Position numbers and translations under genes: made by a program. A stretch of DNA of 64,000 bases. Source: an uncultured Lachnospiraceae bacterium (GTDB lineage Bacteria > Bacillota > Clostridia > Lachnospirales > Lachnospiraceae). Of this stretch, positions 50,518-61,458 are shown one piece after another. Under the pieces are notes generated by a model that ran no database searches, had not been told where the DNA came from, and saw nothing but the letters and a program-made list of their open reading frames with translations. The stretch's first letter is position 1. Each line of letters starts with the position of its first letter. The stretch lies in the NCBI GenBank assembly GCA_902476265.1, contig CABSCP010000006.1, positions 1 through 64,000 on the forward strand, in the 5' to 3' direction.

Positions 50518-51600
50518 ATGAATACAGCTGCCGGCTTTCGCTGGGAAGACAAGGTCAGAAGGGTGGTCCCCTACACGCCGGGAGAACAACCTGCAGAGAA
50601 AAACATCATAAAGCTGAACACCAATGAGTGTCCTTATCCGCCTTCTCCTAAGGTGAGAGAAGTGCTGGAAGGCTTTGAGGCAGAGAAGCTGCGCCTTTAT
50701 CCGGACCCGGCAGCCGGCAAACTGCGGGAAGCGCTGGCGGAGTATTACCATGTGAAAAAAGAACAGGTTTTTGTGGGCGTAGGTTCAGACGATGTGCTGG
50801 CTCTTTCGTTTCTCACTTTTTTTAACAGCGATAAACCGATTCTGTTTCCTGACGTCACCTACTCTTTTTATGATGTCTGGGCGGATTTGTATCATATTCC
50901 TTATCGGACAGTTGCGCTGGATGATAATTTCCATCTGAAGAAGGAAGACTATATGGTGGAAAACGGCGGCATCATTTTCCCCAATCCCAACGCCCCCACA
51001 GGGCTGTGCGAAGAGCTGGGGACGGTGGAAGAAATTGTGGCGGCTAATTCGGGTTCGGTTGTCATCGTGGATGAAGCTTATGTGGATTTCGGCGGCGTCA
51101 GCGCCCTTCCTTTGGTGGAACGGTATGAGAACCTGCTGGTGGTGCAGACCTTTTCAAAGTCCAGGGCGCTGGCCGGGCTGCGCATCGGTTTTGCCATCGG
51201 TTCAGAGAAGCTGATCCGCTATCTGGAGGATGTGAAGTTTTCCTTCAATTCCTATACTATGAACCGGCTGACCATCGACTGCGGGACCGCCTGCGTGAAG
51301 GATGAAGCCTGGTTTTTGGAGACCACGGGGAAGGTGGTCCGGACCAGAGAGCAGGTGAAGAAGGAGCTGAAAGAGCTTGGCTTTATCTTCCCGGATTCCA
51401 GAGCGAACTTTATTTTTGCAAGACATAAACAGATCCGTGCGAAAGAACTGTTTGCAGCACTGAAAAATGAGGGGATTTACGTCCGTTATTTCGATAAACC
51501 GAGGATCGATGACTATCTGCGCATCACGGTGGGAACGGACGAAGAAATGGACAGGCTCTTAGCCTTCCTGAAAAAATATATGGAGAACAGGAGATTATAA
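50518..51600 (+). CDS. hisC: histidinol-phosphate aminotransferase
   Basis: The 360-residue class I/II aminotransferase starts at 50518 (GAGGG 6 bases upstream; ATG at 50512 overlaps that site). It shows NTNECPYPPSP, FPNPNAPTG, VDEAYVDF and the PLP lysine in FSKSRALAGLRIG (Lys214), with a C-terminal Arg motif near YLRITVG. It converts imidazole acetol phosphate to histidinol phosphate. No other his genes are near, so it may also serve as a broader aromatic or cobalamin-type aminotransferase. Its stop shares one base with the next start (TAATG). Confidence 0.85.
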   Translation: MNTAAGFRWEDKVRRVVPYTPGEQPAEKNIIKLNTNECPYPPSPKVREVLEGFEAEKLRLYPDPAAGKLREALAEYYHVKKEQVFVGVGSDDVLALSFLTFFNSDKPILFPDVTYSFYDVWADLYHIPYRTVALDDNFHLKKEDYMVENGGIIFPNPNAPTGLCEELGTVEEIVAANSGSVVIVDEAYVDFGGVSALPLVERYENLLVVQTFSKSRALAGLRIGFAIGSEKLIRYLEDVKFSFNSYTMNRLTIDCGTACVKDEAWFLETTGKVVRTREQVKKELKELGFIFPDSRANFIFARHKQIRAKELFAALKNEGIYVRYFDKPRIDDYLRITVGTDEEMDRLLAFLKKYMENRRL

Positions 51601-52097
51601 TGGATCAGATAGCAGTATGGTTTGCCTCTACGCTGGGGCAGTATATTTCCAAGGAAGCGGTGGTGTTCATCGTTTCCACGATACCGATTCTGGAGTTAAG
51701 AGGCGGGCTTTTGGTATCCCCGCTTTTGGGAGTGCCCATCACCACGGCAATTCCGCTGTGCATCATCGGGAATATCATTCCGATCCCTTTTATTTTATTA
51801 TTTATCAAACAGATTTTCAAATGGATGAAAAAGGTGCCTTTTTTTGAGAAGATCATTGTAAAGCTGGAGAACCGCGCCATGGGCAAGAGCGACTCCATCA
51901 AGCGTTATGAGTTCTGGGGGCTGGCCCTTTTTGTGGGTATTCCGCTTCCCGGCACAGGCGCATGGACAGGCTCCCTGATCGCTGCGCTTCTGGAAATTGA
52001 TTTCAAAAAGGCGATTCTGGCGGAGCTGGTGGGAATTGTGATGGCGACCATCATCATGTCCATCGTTGGTTATGGGCTTTTGGGGTCTCTTTTATAG
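51600..52097 (+). CDS. small multidrug export family membrane protein (COG2426)
   Basis: The 165-residue protein has four or five membrane segments. IPILELRGGLLVSPLLGV in the N-terminal part and FVGIPLPGTGAWTGSLIAALL in the second half are typical of the COG2426 family, named small multidrug export protein. The transport role is not well proven. It overlaps hisC by one base and is followed after 9 bases by an acyltransferase, so it is in the same operon. Confidence 0.82.
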   Translation: MDQIAVWFASTLGQYISKEAVVFIVSTIPILELRGGLLVSPLLGVPITTAIPLCIIGNIIPIPFILLFIKQIFKWMKKVPFFEKIIVKLENRAMGKSDSIKRYEFWGLALFVGIPLPGTGAWTGSLIAALLEIDFKKAILAELVGIVMATIIMSIVGYGLLGSLL

Positions 52098-52106
52098 GAG
52101 ATTGAC

Positions 52107-53234
52107 ATGAAAAAAGAAACAGCGGTGAATCGGCAATTCCGCATCCTGTCGGCCATTGCGATGATTCTGGTGGTCATGGGGCATGTGGATGAAGGAATGC
52201 TCACAATCGGGGGACTGTTCCCCTATTATTCCTTTCACATCGCACTGTTTCTGTTTATATCCGGGTATTTTTACCACCCCAGGGAAGAGGAGCAGATCGG
52301 TGCGTATCTGAAACGAAAGGCGCGCAGTCTGCTTCTCGTTTATTTTGTCTGGAATCTTTTTTACGGGATTCTGGTCCTGGTTCTTCGAAGGGCGGGTTTT
52401 TATATCGGCAATGAAATTTCCCTGCGCACGTTATTTGTCGAGCCTTTTTTATCCGGGCATCAGTTCGGCTATAATGCGCCGGCCTGGTTTGTGCCCGCCC
52501 TTTTTCTGACGGAAGCTGCCAATGTAGTGATCCGGAAAGTGCTGCGGATTGTGCATGTGAAAAGCGACTGGGTGCTGATGGGGCTGTATCTGTGTCTGGG
52601 CTTTCTGGTGGTGTGGCTGTCCGCCCACGGCTATGTCTATGACTGGTACCGGATTCCCGGCCGGCTGATGTATATGCTGCCCTGTTTTCAGATGGGACAG
52701 TTGTACCGGCAGCGATTGGAGCGAAAGGACACATTGCCGGACTGGCTTTATTTCGGAATCCTGTTTTTGATCCAATTCATTCTGGCCGTCACCTGCAGGG
52801 GACTTGCGGTCAGCGCCGCCTGGTGCAACGGTTTTTTAAACGGCCCGGTGATCCCCTTTGTGACGGCGGTTACGGGGATCGCTTTCTGGCTGCGGATTTC
52901 CAGGATATTGACCCCTGCTTTGGGGAGCAGTCGTTTCTGGGATTATTTTGGGAAAAATACCTTTGCGGTGATGATGCACCAGCTGACCGCTCTTTTACTG
53001 GTAAAGGGCGGGTTTGCCCTGATGCATACCGCTGCAGGGCTGTTTGCGGATTTTGACCGGGAAGCTTTTTTGACGGATATTTATTACTGTTACCTGCCCG
53101 GCGGGCTGGAGCAGTTTAAGCTTTTGTATGTGGCGGCTGCCATCGCCCTGCCCCTGCTTTTGAACCGGGGGCTGGAGACTGTACGGGAGAAATGGGAAAA
53201 TGGAAGCATACGAAGATTTTGCGGAGGTGTATGA
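52107..53234 (+). CDS. acyltransferase 3 family membrane protein
   Basis: The 375-residue membrane protein has about ten hydrophobic segments. The catalytic-type His lies in IAMILVVMGHVDEG, and YYSFHIALFLFISGYFYHPRE is the second family motif. It probably acylates an envelope or exported molecule. It is the third acyltransferase 3 protein in this window, and each has a different neighbourhood. Its 3' end overlaps the methyltransferase start by 35 bases. Confidence 0.85.
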   Translation: MKKETAVNRQFRILSAIAMILVVMGHVDEGMLTIGGLFPYYSFHIALFLFISGYFYHPREEEQIGAYLKRKARSLLLVYFVWNLFYGILVLVLRRAGFYIGNEISLRTLFVEPFLSGHQFGYNAPAWFVPALFLTEAANVVIRKVLRIVHVKSDWVLMGLYLCLGFLVVWLSAHGYVYDWYRIPGRLMYMLPCFQMGQLYRQRLERKDTLPDWLYFGILFLIQFILAVTCRGLAVSAAWCNGFLNGPVIPFVTAVTGIAFWLRISRILTPALGSSRFWDYFGKNTFAVMMHQLTALLLVKGGFALMHTAAGLFADFDREAFLTDIYYCYLPGGLEQFKLLYVAAAIALPLLLNRGLETVREKWENGSIRRFCGGV

Positions 53235-53970
53235 TACCTTTATGGACGACACGCCTTATGAGGAGTGGAGCCGGTTTGTGTTGAAGTCTCTGCGGGAAGA
53301 AAATATCACTGACGGGCTTGTGCTGGACTTGGGATGCGGCACAGGCACCATGACGGAACTGCTGGCAGAGGCAGGCTATGATATGATCGGCGTGGATCTG
53401 TCCGACCGGATGCTGGACATCGCCATGGGAAAACGGGAGAAGTCAGGAAAGGACATTTTGTATCTGCAGCAGGATATGCGGGAGTTTGAACTTTACGGCA
53501 CCGTGCGCGCGGTGATTTGTCTGTGCGATTCCCTGAATTATCTGCTGGAAGAAGAGGAGTTGCGGGAGACCTTCCGGCTGGTGAATAATTATCTGGACCC
53601 CGGCGGCCTGTTTTTATTTGATTTCAACACGGTTTATAAATATGAAACGGTGATCGGGGACAGCGTGATTGCCGAAAACAGGGATGAATGCAGCTTCATC
53701 TGGGAAAACTATTATGAGCAGGACGATCAGATCAATGAGTATGATCTGACGATTTTTGTGAAACAGGAAAATGATCTGTTCCGGAAATTTACGGAAACTC
53801 ATTTGCAGCGGGGGTATACCCTGCCTGTAATAAAAAGGCTGGTGGAAGAAGCCGGGCTTGCTTTCAAGGGAGCCCTGGATGCGGATACCCACGGGCCGGT
53901 GACAGAAGAGAGCGAGCGGATTTATGTGCTTGCAAAAGAGAACGGAAAAAAGGTTGGAGGTACGGTGTGA
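53200..53970 (+). CDS. class I SAM-dependent methyltransferase
   Basis: The 256-residue product starts at 53200, inside the end of the previous gene. It has the SAM-binding motif LVLDLGCGTGTMTELL, the acidic GVDLSDRML, and LFDFNTVYKYE typical of small-molecule methyltransferases. The substrate is unknown. Its stop overlaps the GTG start of hslO (GTGA), indicating coupled translation with that chaperone gene. Confidence 0.85.
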   Translation: MEAYEDFAEVYDTFMDDTPYEEWSRFVLKSLREENITDGLVLDLGCGTGTMTELLAEAGYDMIGVDLSDRMLDIAMGKREKSGKDILYLQQDMREFELYGTVRAVICLCDSLNYLLEEEELRETFRLVNNYLDPGGLFLFDFNTVYKYETVIGDSVIAENRDECSFIWENYYEQDDQINEYDLTIFVKQENDLFRKFTETHLQRGYTLPVIKRLVEEAGLAFKGALDADTHGPVTEESERIYVLAKENGKKVGGTV

Positions 53971-54845
53971 AAGATTATATGGTACGGGCGACGGCTGCCG
54001 ATGCGCAGATCCGCGCTTTTGCGGCGACAACGAGAGAACTGGCGGAAACGGCGAGACAGGCCCACAACACGAGTCCGGTGGTGACAGCGGGACTGGGCAG
54101 GCTTTTGACAGCAGGTGTGATGATGGGAAGCATGCTGAAGGCGGATTCCGATCTTCTGACCCTTCAGGTGAAAGGGGACGGCCCCATGCGCGGCATGACC
54201 GTGACTGCGGACAAGAACGGCAATGTGAAAGGCTATGCGGATGTGCCCAATGTGATCCTTCCTGCCAATGCAAGAGGGAAGCTGGATGTGGGCGGCGCTG
54301 TGGGGCATGGCACGCTGTCTGTGATCAGGGATCTGGGATTAAAGGAACCCTATGCCGGGCAGACGGCTCTGCAGACCGGGGAGATCGGCGATGATCTGAC
54401 TTACTATTTTGCAACCTCCGAACAGGTGCCCTCTTCTGTGGGACTCGGCGTTTTGATGGAAAAGAATAATACGGTGCGGTGTGCGGGCGGTTTCATCATC
54501 CAGCTGATGCCTTTCGCTTCGGAGGAGGTAATTTCCGGACTGGAGAGAAACTTGGCAAACCTGACTTCCGTCACTTCTCTTTTGGATCAGGGAATGACGC
54601 CGGAGGAAATGCTAAAGAGGGTGCTGGACGGTTTTGATGTGGAATTTACGGACCGCATGCCCTGTATTTTCCGGTGTAACTGCAGCAAGGACCGGGTGGA
54701 AAAGGCGTTGATTTCCATTGGGAAAAAAGAAATCCGCAGCATGATTGAGGATGGAAAGCCCATTGAAGTGAACTGTCATTTCTGCAATAAAAATTATGTA
54801 TTCGACCTTGCCGATTTAAAAGAAATTGAAAAGAAATCGAAGTGA
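53967..54845 (+). CDS. hslO: redox-regulated chaperone Hsp33
   Basis: The 292-residue product uses GTG at 53967, after GGAGG. The substrate-binding core includes VTAGLGRLLTAGVMMGSMLK and RGMTVTADKNGNVKGY. The C-terminal redox switch has CNC and CHFC zinc ligands. Under oxidative stress zinc is released and the protein unfolds to become a holdase. The domain arrangement and length match Hsp33. It is in the hisC-to-nadE transcription run. Confidence 0.93.
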   Translation: MKDYMVRATAADAQIRAFAATTRELAETARQAHNTSPVVTAGLGRLLTAGVMMGSMLKADSDLLTLQVKGDGPMRGMTVTADKNGNVKGYADVPNVILPANARGKLDVGGAVGHGTLSVIRDLGLKEPYAGQTALQTGEIGDDLTYYFATSEQVPSSVGLGVLMEKNNTVRCAGGFIIQLMPFASEEVISGLERNLANLTSVTSLLDQGMTPEEMLKRVLDGFDVEFTDRMPCIFRCNCSKDRVEKALISIGKKEIRSMIEDGKPIEVNCHFCNKNYVFDLADLKEIEKKSK

Positions 54846-54880
54846 ATCCATAAGAGAACTTCGAAATGGGGGATTTATTT

Positions 54881-56791
54881 ATGAAGCATGGTTTTTTAAA
54901 AGCAGCGGCAGCGACGCCCAAAATAAAGGTGGCGGATCCCGCTTATAACGCCCGGGCGGTCTGCGGCGCGCTGGATGACTGCTTTTTAAAAAAGGCGAAG
55001 CTGATCGTCCTGCCGGAGCTGTGTCTGACGGGATTTACCTGCGGAGACCTGTTTTTGCAGGAACGGCTGCTGGATGAGGCGCTGGACGCCCTGCGAAAAG
55101 TGGCGGCCCACACGAAAGGCCGGGATGCGCTGGTTTTTGCAGGCCTTCCGTTTGAAAAGGACGGGAAACTGTATAATGTGGCGGCGGCCATACAGGATGG
55201 CAGGATTCTGGCTTTTGTGCCCAAGCAGAACATTCCCAACTATGCGGAATTTTATGAAGCGCGCCATTTCGGGGAAGGCGGCAGCAAGGCGGAATATGTG
55301 GATTTTGACGGAACGCAGGTGCCTTTTGGCGGAAGGATTCTTTTTACCTGTACCAATGTAAAAGGGCTGTCGGTGGGCTGTGAAATCTGTGAGGATGTGT
55401 GGGTCATGGAGCCGCCTTCAACGGCTCTCGCAAAGGCAGGGGCGACCGTGATCGTCAATCTTTCCGCATCTAACGAAACCGTGGGGAAGGACACCTATCG
55501 CAAAAGCCTCCTGGAGGCCACCAGCGCCAGGCTGATGGCGGGCTATGTGTATGCCAGCGCCGGGGAGGGGGAATCCACCCAGGATCTGGTTTTTTCCGGC
55601 CATAACATGATTTTGGAAAACGGCACCGTTTTGGCGGAGGCTGAGCGGTTCACAAACGAAACCGTGGTATCAGAGCTGGATTTAAACCGAATCCGGCATG
55701 AAAGGCGGCGGATGAGCACCTTTTTATCCCAGGAGGACGCGGCCTGCTTAAAGGTCCCTTTTACCCTGAATACGGAGGAAACGGAACTGACCAGGACCTT
55801 TGCGCCCATGCCTTTTGTGCCTTCCGACGAAAAGCTGCGGGGAAAGCGGTGTGAAGATATCCTTTCCATTCAGGCATACGGGCTGAAAAAACGGTATGAG
55901 CACACCGGATCCCAATATGCGGTCATCGGTGTTTCCGGCGGCCTGGATTCCACCCTGGCCCTGCTGGTCACAGCCCGGGCTTTCGATATGCTGGGGCGGG
56001 AGAGGGACAGCATTCTTTCCGTGACCATGCCGTGCTTCGGCACCACAAGCAGAACCTATGACAATGCCTGCAAGCTGGCAAAAACCCTGGGGACAACGTT
56101 GAAAGAAGTGAACATAAAGGATGCCGTAACCGTTCATTTTAAGGATATCGGGCAGGATGAAAAGGTCCATGATGTGACCTACGAAAACGGCCAGGCGAGA
56201 GAGCGCACTCAGGTGCTTATGGATTTGGCAAACCGGCTGGGCGGTCTGGTGATCGGCACCGGAGATATGTCGGAGCTGGCCCTGGGCTGGGCCACATATA
56301 ACGGAGACCATATGTCCATGTATGGGGTGAATGCCGGGGTGCCCAAAACCCTGGTGCGCCATCTGGTAAAATATTATGCGGATACCTGTGGGAACGAAGA
56401 ACTTTCGGCGGTGCTTTTCGATGTGCTGGATACGCCGGTAAGTCCGGAACTGCTGCCTCCGGTGGACGGTGTGATCAGCCAGAAGACGGAAGACCTGGTA
56501 GGCCCTTATGAACTCCATGATTTCTTTTTATACTATGTGCTGCGCTGGGGGTTTTCCCCTTCCAAGGTATATCGGATCGCGCGGGAAGCCTTTACGGGTC
56601 TGTATGATACGGAAACCATCAAAAAATGGCTGAAGATTTTTTACCGGAGATTTTTCAGCCAGCAGTTCAAGCGTTCCTGCCTGCCGGACGGTCCCAAGGT
56701 GGGCAGCGTCGCGGTTTCTCCCAGAGGGGATCTGCGCATGCCCTCCGATGCCAGTATGGGCGCATGGCAGAAGGAACTGGAAGAATTATAG
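54881..56791 (+). CDS. nadE: glutamine-dependent NAD+ synthetase
   Basis: The 636-residue enzyme starts at 54881, 8 bases after GGGGG; an ATG at 54866 overlaps that site. The N-terminal nitrilase domain carries the Glu-Lys-Cys triad (PELCLTGF, PKQNIPNYAEF, GCEICEDVWV). The C-terminal ATP-dependent synthetase has the P-loop GVSGGLDSTLAL and TGDMSELALGWATY. It makes NAD+ from deamido-NAD+ and glutamine. The length is typical for the two-domain type. A GC-rich terminator follows. Confidence 0.94.
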   Translation: MKHGFLKAAAATPKIKVADPAYNARAVCGALDDCFLKKAKLIVLPELCLTGFTCGDLFLQERLLDEALDALRKVAAHTKGRDALVFAGLPFEKDGKLYNVAAAIQDGRILAFVPKQNIPNYAEFYEARHFGEGGSKAEYVDFDGTQVPFGGRILFTCTNVKGLSVGCEICEDVWVMEPPSTALAKAGATVIVNLSASNETVGKDTYRKSLLEATSARLMAGYVYASAGEGESTQDLVFSGHNMILENGTVLAEAERFTNETVVSELDLNRIRHERRRMSTFLSQEDAACLKVPFTLNTEETELTRTFAPMPFVPSDEKLRGKRCEDILSIQAYGLKKRYEHTGSQYAVIGVSGGLDSTLALLVTARAFDMLGRERDSILSVTMPCFGTTSRTYDNACKLAKTLGTTLKEVNIKDAVTVHFKDIGQDEKVHDVTYENGQARERTQVLMDLANRLGGLVIGTGDMSELALGWATYNGDHMSMYGVNAGVPKTLVRHLVKYYADTCGNEELSAVLFDVLDTPVSPELLPPVDGVISQKTEDLVGPYELHDFFLYYVLRWGFSPSKVYRIAREAFTGLYDTETIKKWLKIFYRRFFSQQFKRSCLPDGPKVGSVAVSPRGDLRMPSDASMGAWQKELEEL

Positions 56792-56811
56792 AGCGGTCAA
56801 TAGGAAAGGGA

Positions 56812-56853
56812 TGCGGCCCGACGGAATATCCTGCCGGGCCGCACAGGTTTTTT
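56812..56853 (+). terminator. terminator after nadE
   Basis: TGCGGCCCG and CGGGCCGCA form a 9-bp stem, followed after ACAGG by TTTTTT. Confidence 0.85.
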
Positions 56854-56861
56854 GCTGTGAT

Positions 56862-57308
56862 TTAAGGGGACAGGGCAGCCTTATCCAGAGTTGCCGCGAT
56901 CGCCTCCATAAGGAGTTGGGAAGTGTACTTGTTTTCATCCGGCCAGATGATTTCGTCCAGGGATTGTTTTTCATAAATCTGTTCGGCTATGGTGTCAAGA
57001 CAGGGCTCCATCAGCGGATACATGGTGGTGACGGCTTCATTCAGATTAATGAGCTGTATGGAATTGATGCAGGAGTCATCCACCACCACTTCCAGATCCA
57101 CGGTGTCTCCGCCGATCTGCAGGGAAGTGGTATATTTCCCGGGTACATAGCGGGCTTCCCCATCGGGAACCGAAGGTTTGCCCCCCTCTTTTGGAGGAAG
57201 GAACATGATCACCATCAGCACGAGGAACAGAATGCCGAGAAGGACGAATATACCGGTATATATCAACTCTTTTAAATGAAGTACGATGATTTTTGTTTTG
57301 GAGCTCAT
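56862..57308 (-). CDS. membrane-anchored FMN-binding-domain-like protein
   Basis: The 148-residue product starts at 57308 after GGGGAAA. It has one membrane helix (about residues 15-38), a short linker and an extracytoplasmic beta-rich domain: YVPGKYTTSLQIGGDTVDLEVVVDD...INSIQLINLNEAV. It resembles the FMN_bind/membrane-bound small-domain group but lacks a clear flavinylation motif, so flavin binding is unproven. It is convergent with nadE and divergent from dapF. Confidence 0.65.
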   Translation of the reverse strand: MSSKTKIIVLHLKELIYTGIFVLLGILFLVLMVIMFLPPKEGGKPSVPDGEARYVPGKYTTSLQIGGDTVDLEVVVDDSCINSIQLINLNEAVTTMYPLMEPCLDTIAEQIYEKQSLDEIIWPDENKYTSQLLMEAIAATLDKAALSP

Positions 57309-57383
57309 AGCGATTTCCCCGATTTGTTTGTTATTGCAGTTTACGCGTAAAAAAAGGGGAATATGACTGATAAGGAGAATGGG

Positions 57384-58235
57384 ATGAAAATTAAATTTAC
57401 AAAAATGCAGGGCTGCGGGAATGATTATGTTTATATAGAAGGATTCACACAAAAGCTGTCCGATTCCTGGAAGCCGGATTTTGTACGCTTTGTCAGTGAC
57501 CGGCATTTCGGGATCGGCAGCGATGGTGTGATCTTCATCAATCCTTCCGATCAGGCGGACTTTGAGATGGAGATGTATAACGCGGATGGCAGCCGTTCCG
57601 AAATGTGCGGCAACGGGATCCGCTGTGTGGCGAAGTACGTCCATGATAAAGGGTTTACAGACCGGCAGCAGTTTTCCGTTATCAGCGACGGGCAGGTGAA
57701 ATACATGGATCTGACCGTGGAAGAGGGCGTAACAAAAGCGGTGCGGGTGGATATGGGAGAACCGGAGCTTTCGGCAAAGAATATTCCGGTCATTGCGCAA
57801 AGCGAACGGGCGGTGGACGAGCCGATTACCGTCGGCGGCAGGGAATACCGGATGACCTGTGTGTCCATGGGGAATCCCCATGCGGTGGTTTTTGTGGAGG
57901 ACGTGAAAGGGCTTGACATCGAAAAAATCGGGCCTTCTTTTGAAAACCATGTCCGTTTCCCCAAAAGGGTCAACACGGAATTTGTGCAGGTGGTGGCCGA
58001 TGACCGGGTGAAAATGCGGGTGTGGGAGCGGGGGAGCGGAGAAACTCTGGCCTGCGGCACCGGCTGCTGCGCCACAGCCGTCGCCTGTGTGTTAAACGGG
58101 CGCACCGGGCGGCATGTGACCGTAGAAGTTCTTGGCGGAGAACTTGTGATCGACTGGGAAGAAGAGAGCGGCCATATTTTCATGACCGGGCCTGCGGAAT
58201 TTGTATTCGACGGCGAAATCGAGTACGGGGAGTGA
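57384..58235 (+). CDS. dapF: diaminopimelate epimerase
   Basis: The 283-residue product starts at 57384, 6 bases after AAGGAG. Both catalytic cysteines are present: MCGNGIRC (Cys75) and ACGTGCC (Cys224), with GCGNDYV at the N-terminus. It interconverts LL- and meso-diaminopimelate for lysine and peptidoglycan synthesis. No other dap genes are near. It is transcribed divergently from the FMN_bind-like gene. Confidence 0.95.
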   Translation: MKIKFTKMQGCGNDYVYIEGFTQKLSDSWKPDFVRFVSDRHFGIGSDGVIFINPSDQADFEMEMYNADGSRSEMCGNGIRCVAKYVHDKGFTDRQQFSVISDGQVKYMDLTVEEGVTKAVRVDMGEPELSAKNIPVIAQSERAVDEPITVGGREYRMTCVSMGNPHAVVFVEDVKGLDIEKIGPSFENHVRFPKRVNTEFVQVVADDRVKMRVWERGSGETLACGTGCCATAVACVLNGRTGRHVTVEVLGGELVIDWEEESGHIFMTGPAEFVFDGEIEYGE

Positions 58236-58304
58236 GGGCGGCCGGCGGGGCTGGCAGTGAAGGGCGGAAAGAAAGGGATTAAAAAAATGTGCCCACTTTA
58301 TCGC

Positions 58305-58341
58305 ACAAAAAAGAAGTGCAGCCTGACGGCACACCTCTTTT
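58305..58341 (-). terminator. terminator of small membrane-protein gene
   Basis: On the minus strand AGAGGTGTGC and the complementary GCACTTCT arm form an imperfect 8 to 9-bp stem, followed by TTTTTT. Confidence 0.7.
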
Positions 58342-58357
58342 AGACGGCTCACAAATT

Positions 58358-59035
58358 TTATTCTTCCAGTAAAAATTCCAGAAATTTCCTGGCATTTTCC
58401 ACGTTGGGAGCGTTGGAGATGATGGTGAACCACGCGGGAACTTCGGCAGACATCAGGTATTTGGAGTCACGCACGTCGATGGCCACAGGCACTTCTCCCT
58501 TATCATCTTCGGGAATATCTTTATATAGAAGTCTGTCCTCATACTTTGCCAGGACTTCGGCGGGCAGCAGTTCACTTAAGTCCCCGAACATGCCGGCGGC
58601 CATGTTATGTTCCAAATAAAGGTCATCGGTCACCATCACATCCAGGGAGCGGGCGGACACCATTGCCATGAGCTTCTGCATGTTGGCGGCGGAGTACTGA
58701 TCCATCCCTTCATAATCAATATACATGCTGCCGTCGATGACGGCCTGATATTCTTTTGCATCGATCCCGGCATAGGCAATATAATCTGCGGCCATCTGTT
58801 CCGTATCCACTTCCTGTCCCAGATAGGTATTCACAAATGCGGTTTCCAGCGCGGAATCCTTTCGGGTGGCGAGTGTATAAATAAAGTTGCTGACCACCAG
58901 TACCGCGATGATTGCCACCAGGGTATGCACCTTATAATATTCCCAGAAATAGGCCAGCTTTTCTTTGGTGGTCCTTTCTTTTATTTTGCTGTGCTGTTCC
59001 CGTATTTCATCATTTACGGAATTACCTGTTGCCAT
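58358..59035 (-). CDS. single-pass membrane protein of unknown function
   Basis: The 225-residue product starts at 59035, 9 bases after GGGAGGA. It has a charged N-terminal stretch (NDEIREQHSKIKERTTKEKLAYF-type helix), one membrane helix at about 38-58, and an extracytoplasmic domain of about 165 residues with YIDYEGMDQYSAANMQKLMAMVSARSLD. The ending, VENARKFLEFLLEE, suggests a solute-binding-like fold (resembling the C-terminus of periplasmic binding proteins). I know no function. Similar proteins are seen in other Clostridia. Confidence 0.65.
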   Translation of the reverse strand: MATGNSVNDEIREQHSKIKERTTKEKLAYFWEYYKVHTLVAIIAVLVVSNFIYTLATRKDSALETAFVNTYLGQEVDTEQMAADYIAYAGIDAKEYQAVIDGSMYIDYEGMDQYSAANMQKLMAMVSARSLDVMVTDDLYLEHNMAAGMFGDLSELLPAEVLAKYEDRLLYKDIPEDDKGEVPVAIDVRDSKYLMSAEVPAWFTIISNAPNVENARKFLEFLLEE

Positions 59036-59183
59036 AATCCGCAATCCTCCCTTATCATATGAATCTTAAAGCGGCCGGGGGATACCCGGCAACATTATTT
59101 ATGATAAACGTTTGGAGGGATAAAGTCAATGAAGGCTGTTTTATATAAAAGTGAAAATTTTATAAACAAGCACATTCACCGCC

Positions 59184-59212
59184 TTGAAAAAGGAGCCGTT
59201 ATGTAATATGAT
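59184..59212 (+). promoter_or_regulatory. promoter of small membrane-protein gene
   Basis: TTGAAA (59184-59189), 17-bp spacer, TATGAT (59207-59212). Confidence 0.65.
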
Positions 59213-59248
59213 AGAATAGAATTAAAATACAAAAAGGTGGTAGGCATC

Positions 59249-59743
59249 ATGAATGAAAGTTATGTGGAATGTCTGGTTGCGAAGAAGCCTTCAGGCGGAT
59301 TGGCAGTACTCAAAATTGTGCTCATTGTAGTGACTGTAATCGGATTTATCGGCGGGATGGTTCTTCTTCCACTGCTGATTGTGGCGGTGGCGGCAGGCGT
59401 AGGCGCTTATTTCGCTTCCATGCATGCGAACATGGAATATGAATATCTGTACGTGGACAGGGAGATTTCCGTGGACAAGATATTCAATAAGACCAGGCGC
59501 AAGAGAGCGGAGAAGTTTGAAGTGGACCGCATGGAAATTTTTGCACCGATCAATTCCTGGCATATGGATGATTATAAGAACCGTCAGTTCAAGACGACGG
59601 ATTATTCCAGCGGCGTGGCGGGACAGCCGGACAGGCGTTATGTCATGATTTATAACGGAGAGAAGAAGGTTATATTTGAGCCCAGTGAGGCGATGGTGAA
59701 AGCCATCCAGTCCGTAGCGCCAAGAAAAGTATTTTTGGATTGA
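59249..59743 (+). CDS. small membrane protein, DUF6106-like
   Basis: The 164-residue product starts at 59249 after AAAGGTGG. Two adjacent hydrophobic segments (about 20-58) are followed by a soluble domain with EYEYLYVDREISVDKIFNKTRRK and a C-terminal SEAMVKAIQSVAPRKVF. It resembles the DUF6106 group of Lachnospiraceae, judged by memory only. The function is unknown. It has its own promoter and terminator. Confidence 0.7.
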   Translation: MNESYVECLVAKKPSGGLAVLKIVLIVVTVIGFIGGMVLLPLLIVAVAAGVGAYFASMHANMEYEYLYVDREISVDKIFNKTRRKRAEKFEVDRMEIFAPINSWHMDDYKNRQFKTTDYSSGVAGQPDRRYVMIYNGEKKVIFEPSEAMVKAIQSVAPRKVFLD

Positions 59744-59780
59744 CAGAGCGCTTCAAGTCTGATAAACTTTCTAAAACACA

Positions 59781-59815
59781 TAAAACTGTCAGTAATTTTT
59801 ACTGGCAGTTTTCAT
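59781..59815 (+). terminator. terminator before guaB
   Basis: AAAACTGTCAGT and ACTGGCAGTTTT form a 12-bp stem (one wobble pair) around a T-rich loop. Confidence 0.85.
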
Positions 59816-59828
59816 TCATTCAAAATAA

Positions 59829-61301
<1,473 letters not shown>

Positions 61302-61320
61302 ACATAAGAACAATTGATTT

Positions 61321-61359
61321 GACGGGAAATGTGATTTTTTTGCATTTCCTGTCTTTTTT
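61321..61359 (+). terminator. terminator after guaB
   Basis: GACGGGAAATG and CATTTCCTGTC form an 11-bp stem (one wobble pair), followed by TTTTTT. Confidence 0.85.
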
Positions 61360-61458
61360 AACTCTGCGTTTAACTTTTTGTAGGCCTTTTCCCTGAAATA
61401 TGATAGGATAAATATAGTCAAGCGATTTGAATAAGGGTTGCAGGGGGACAAAGGGCAC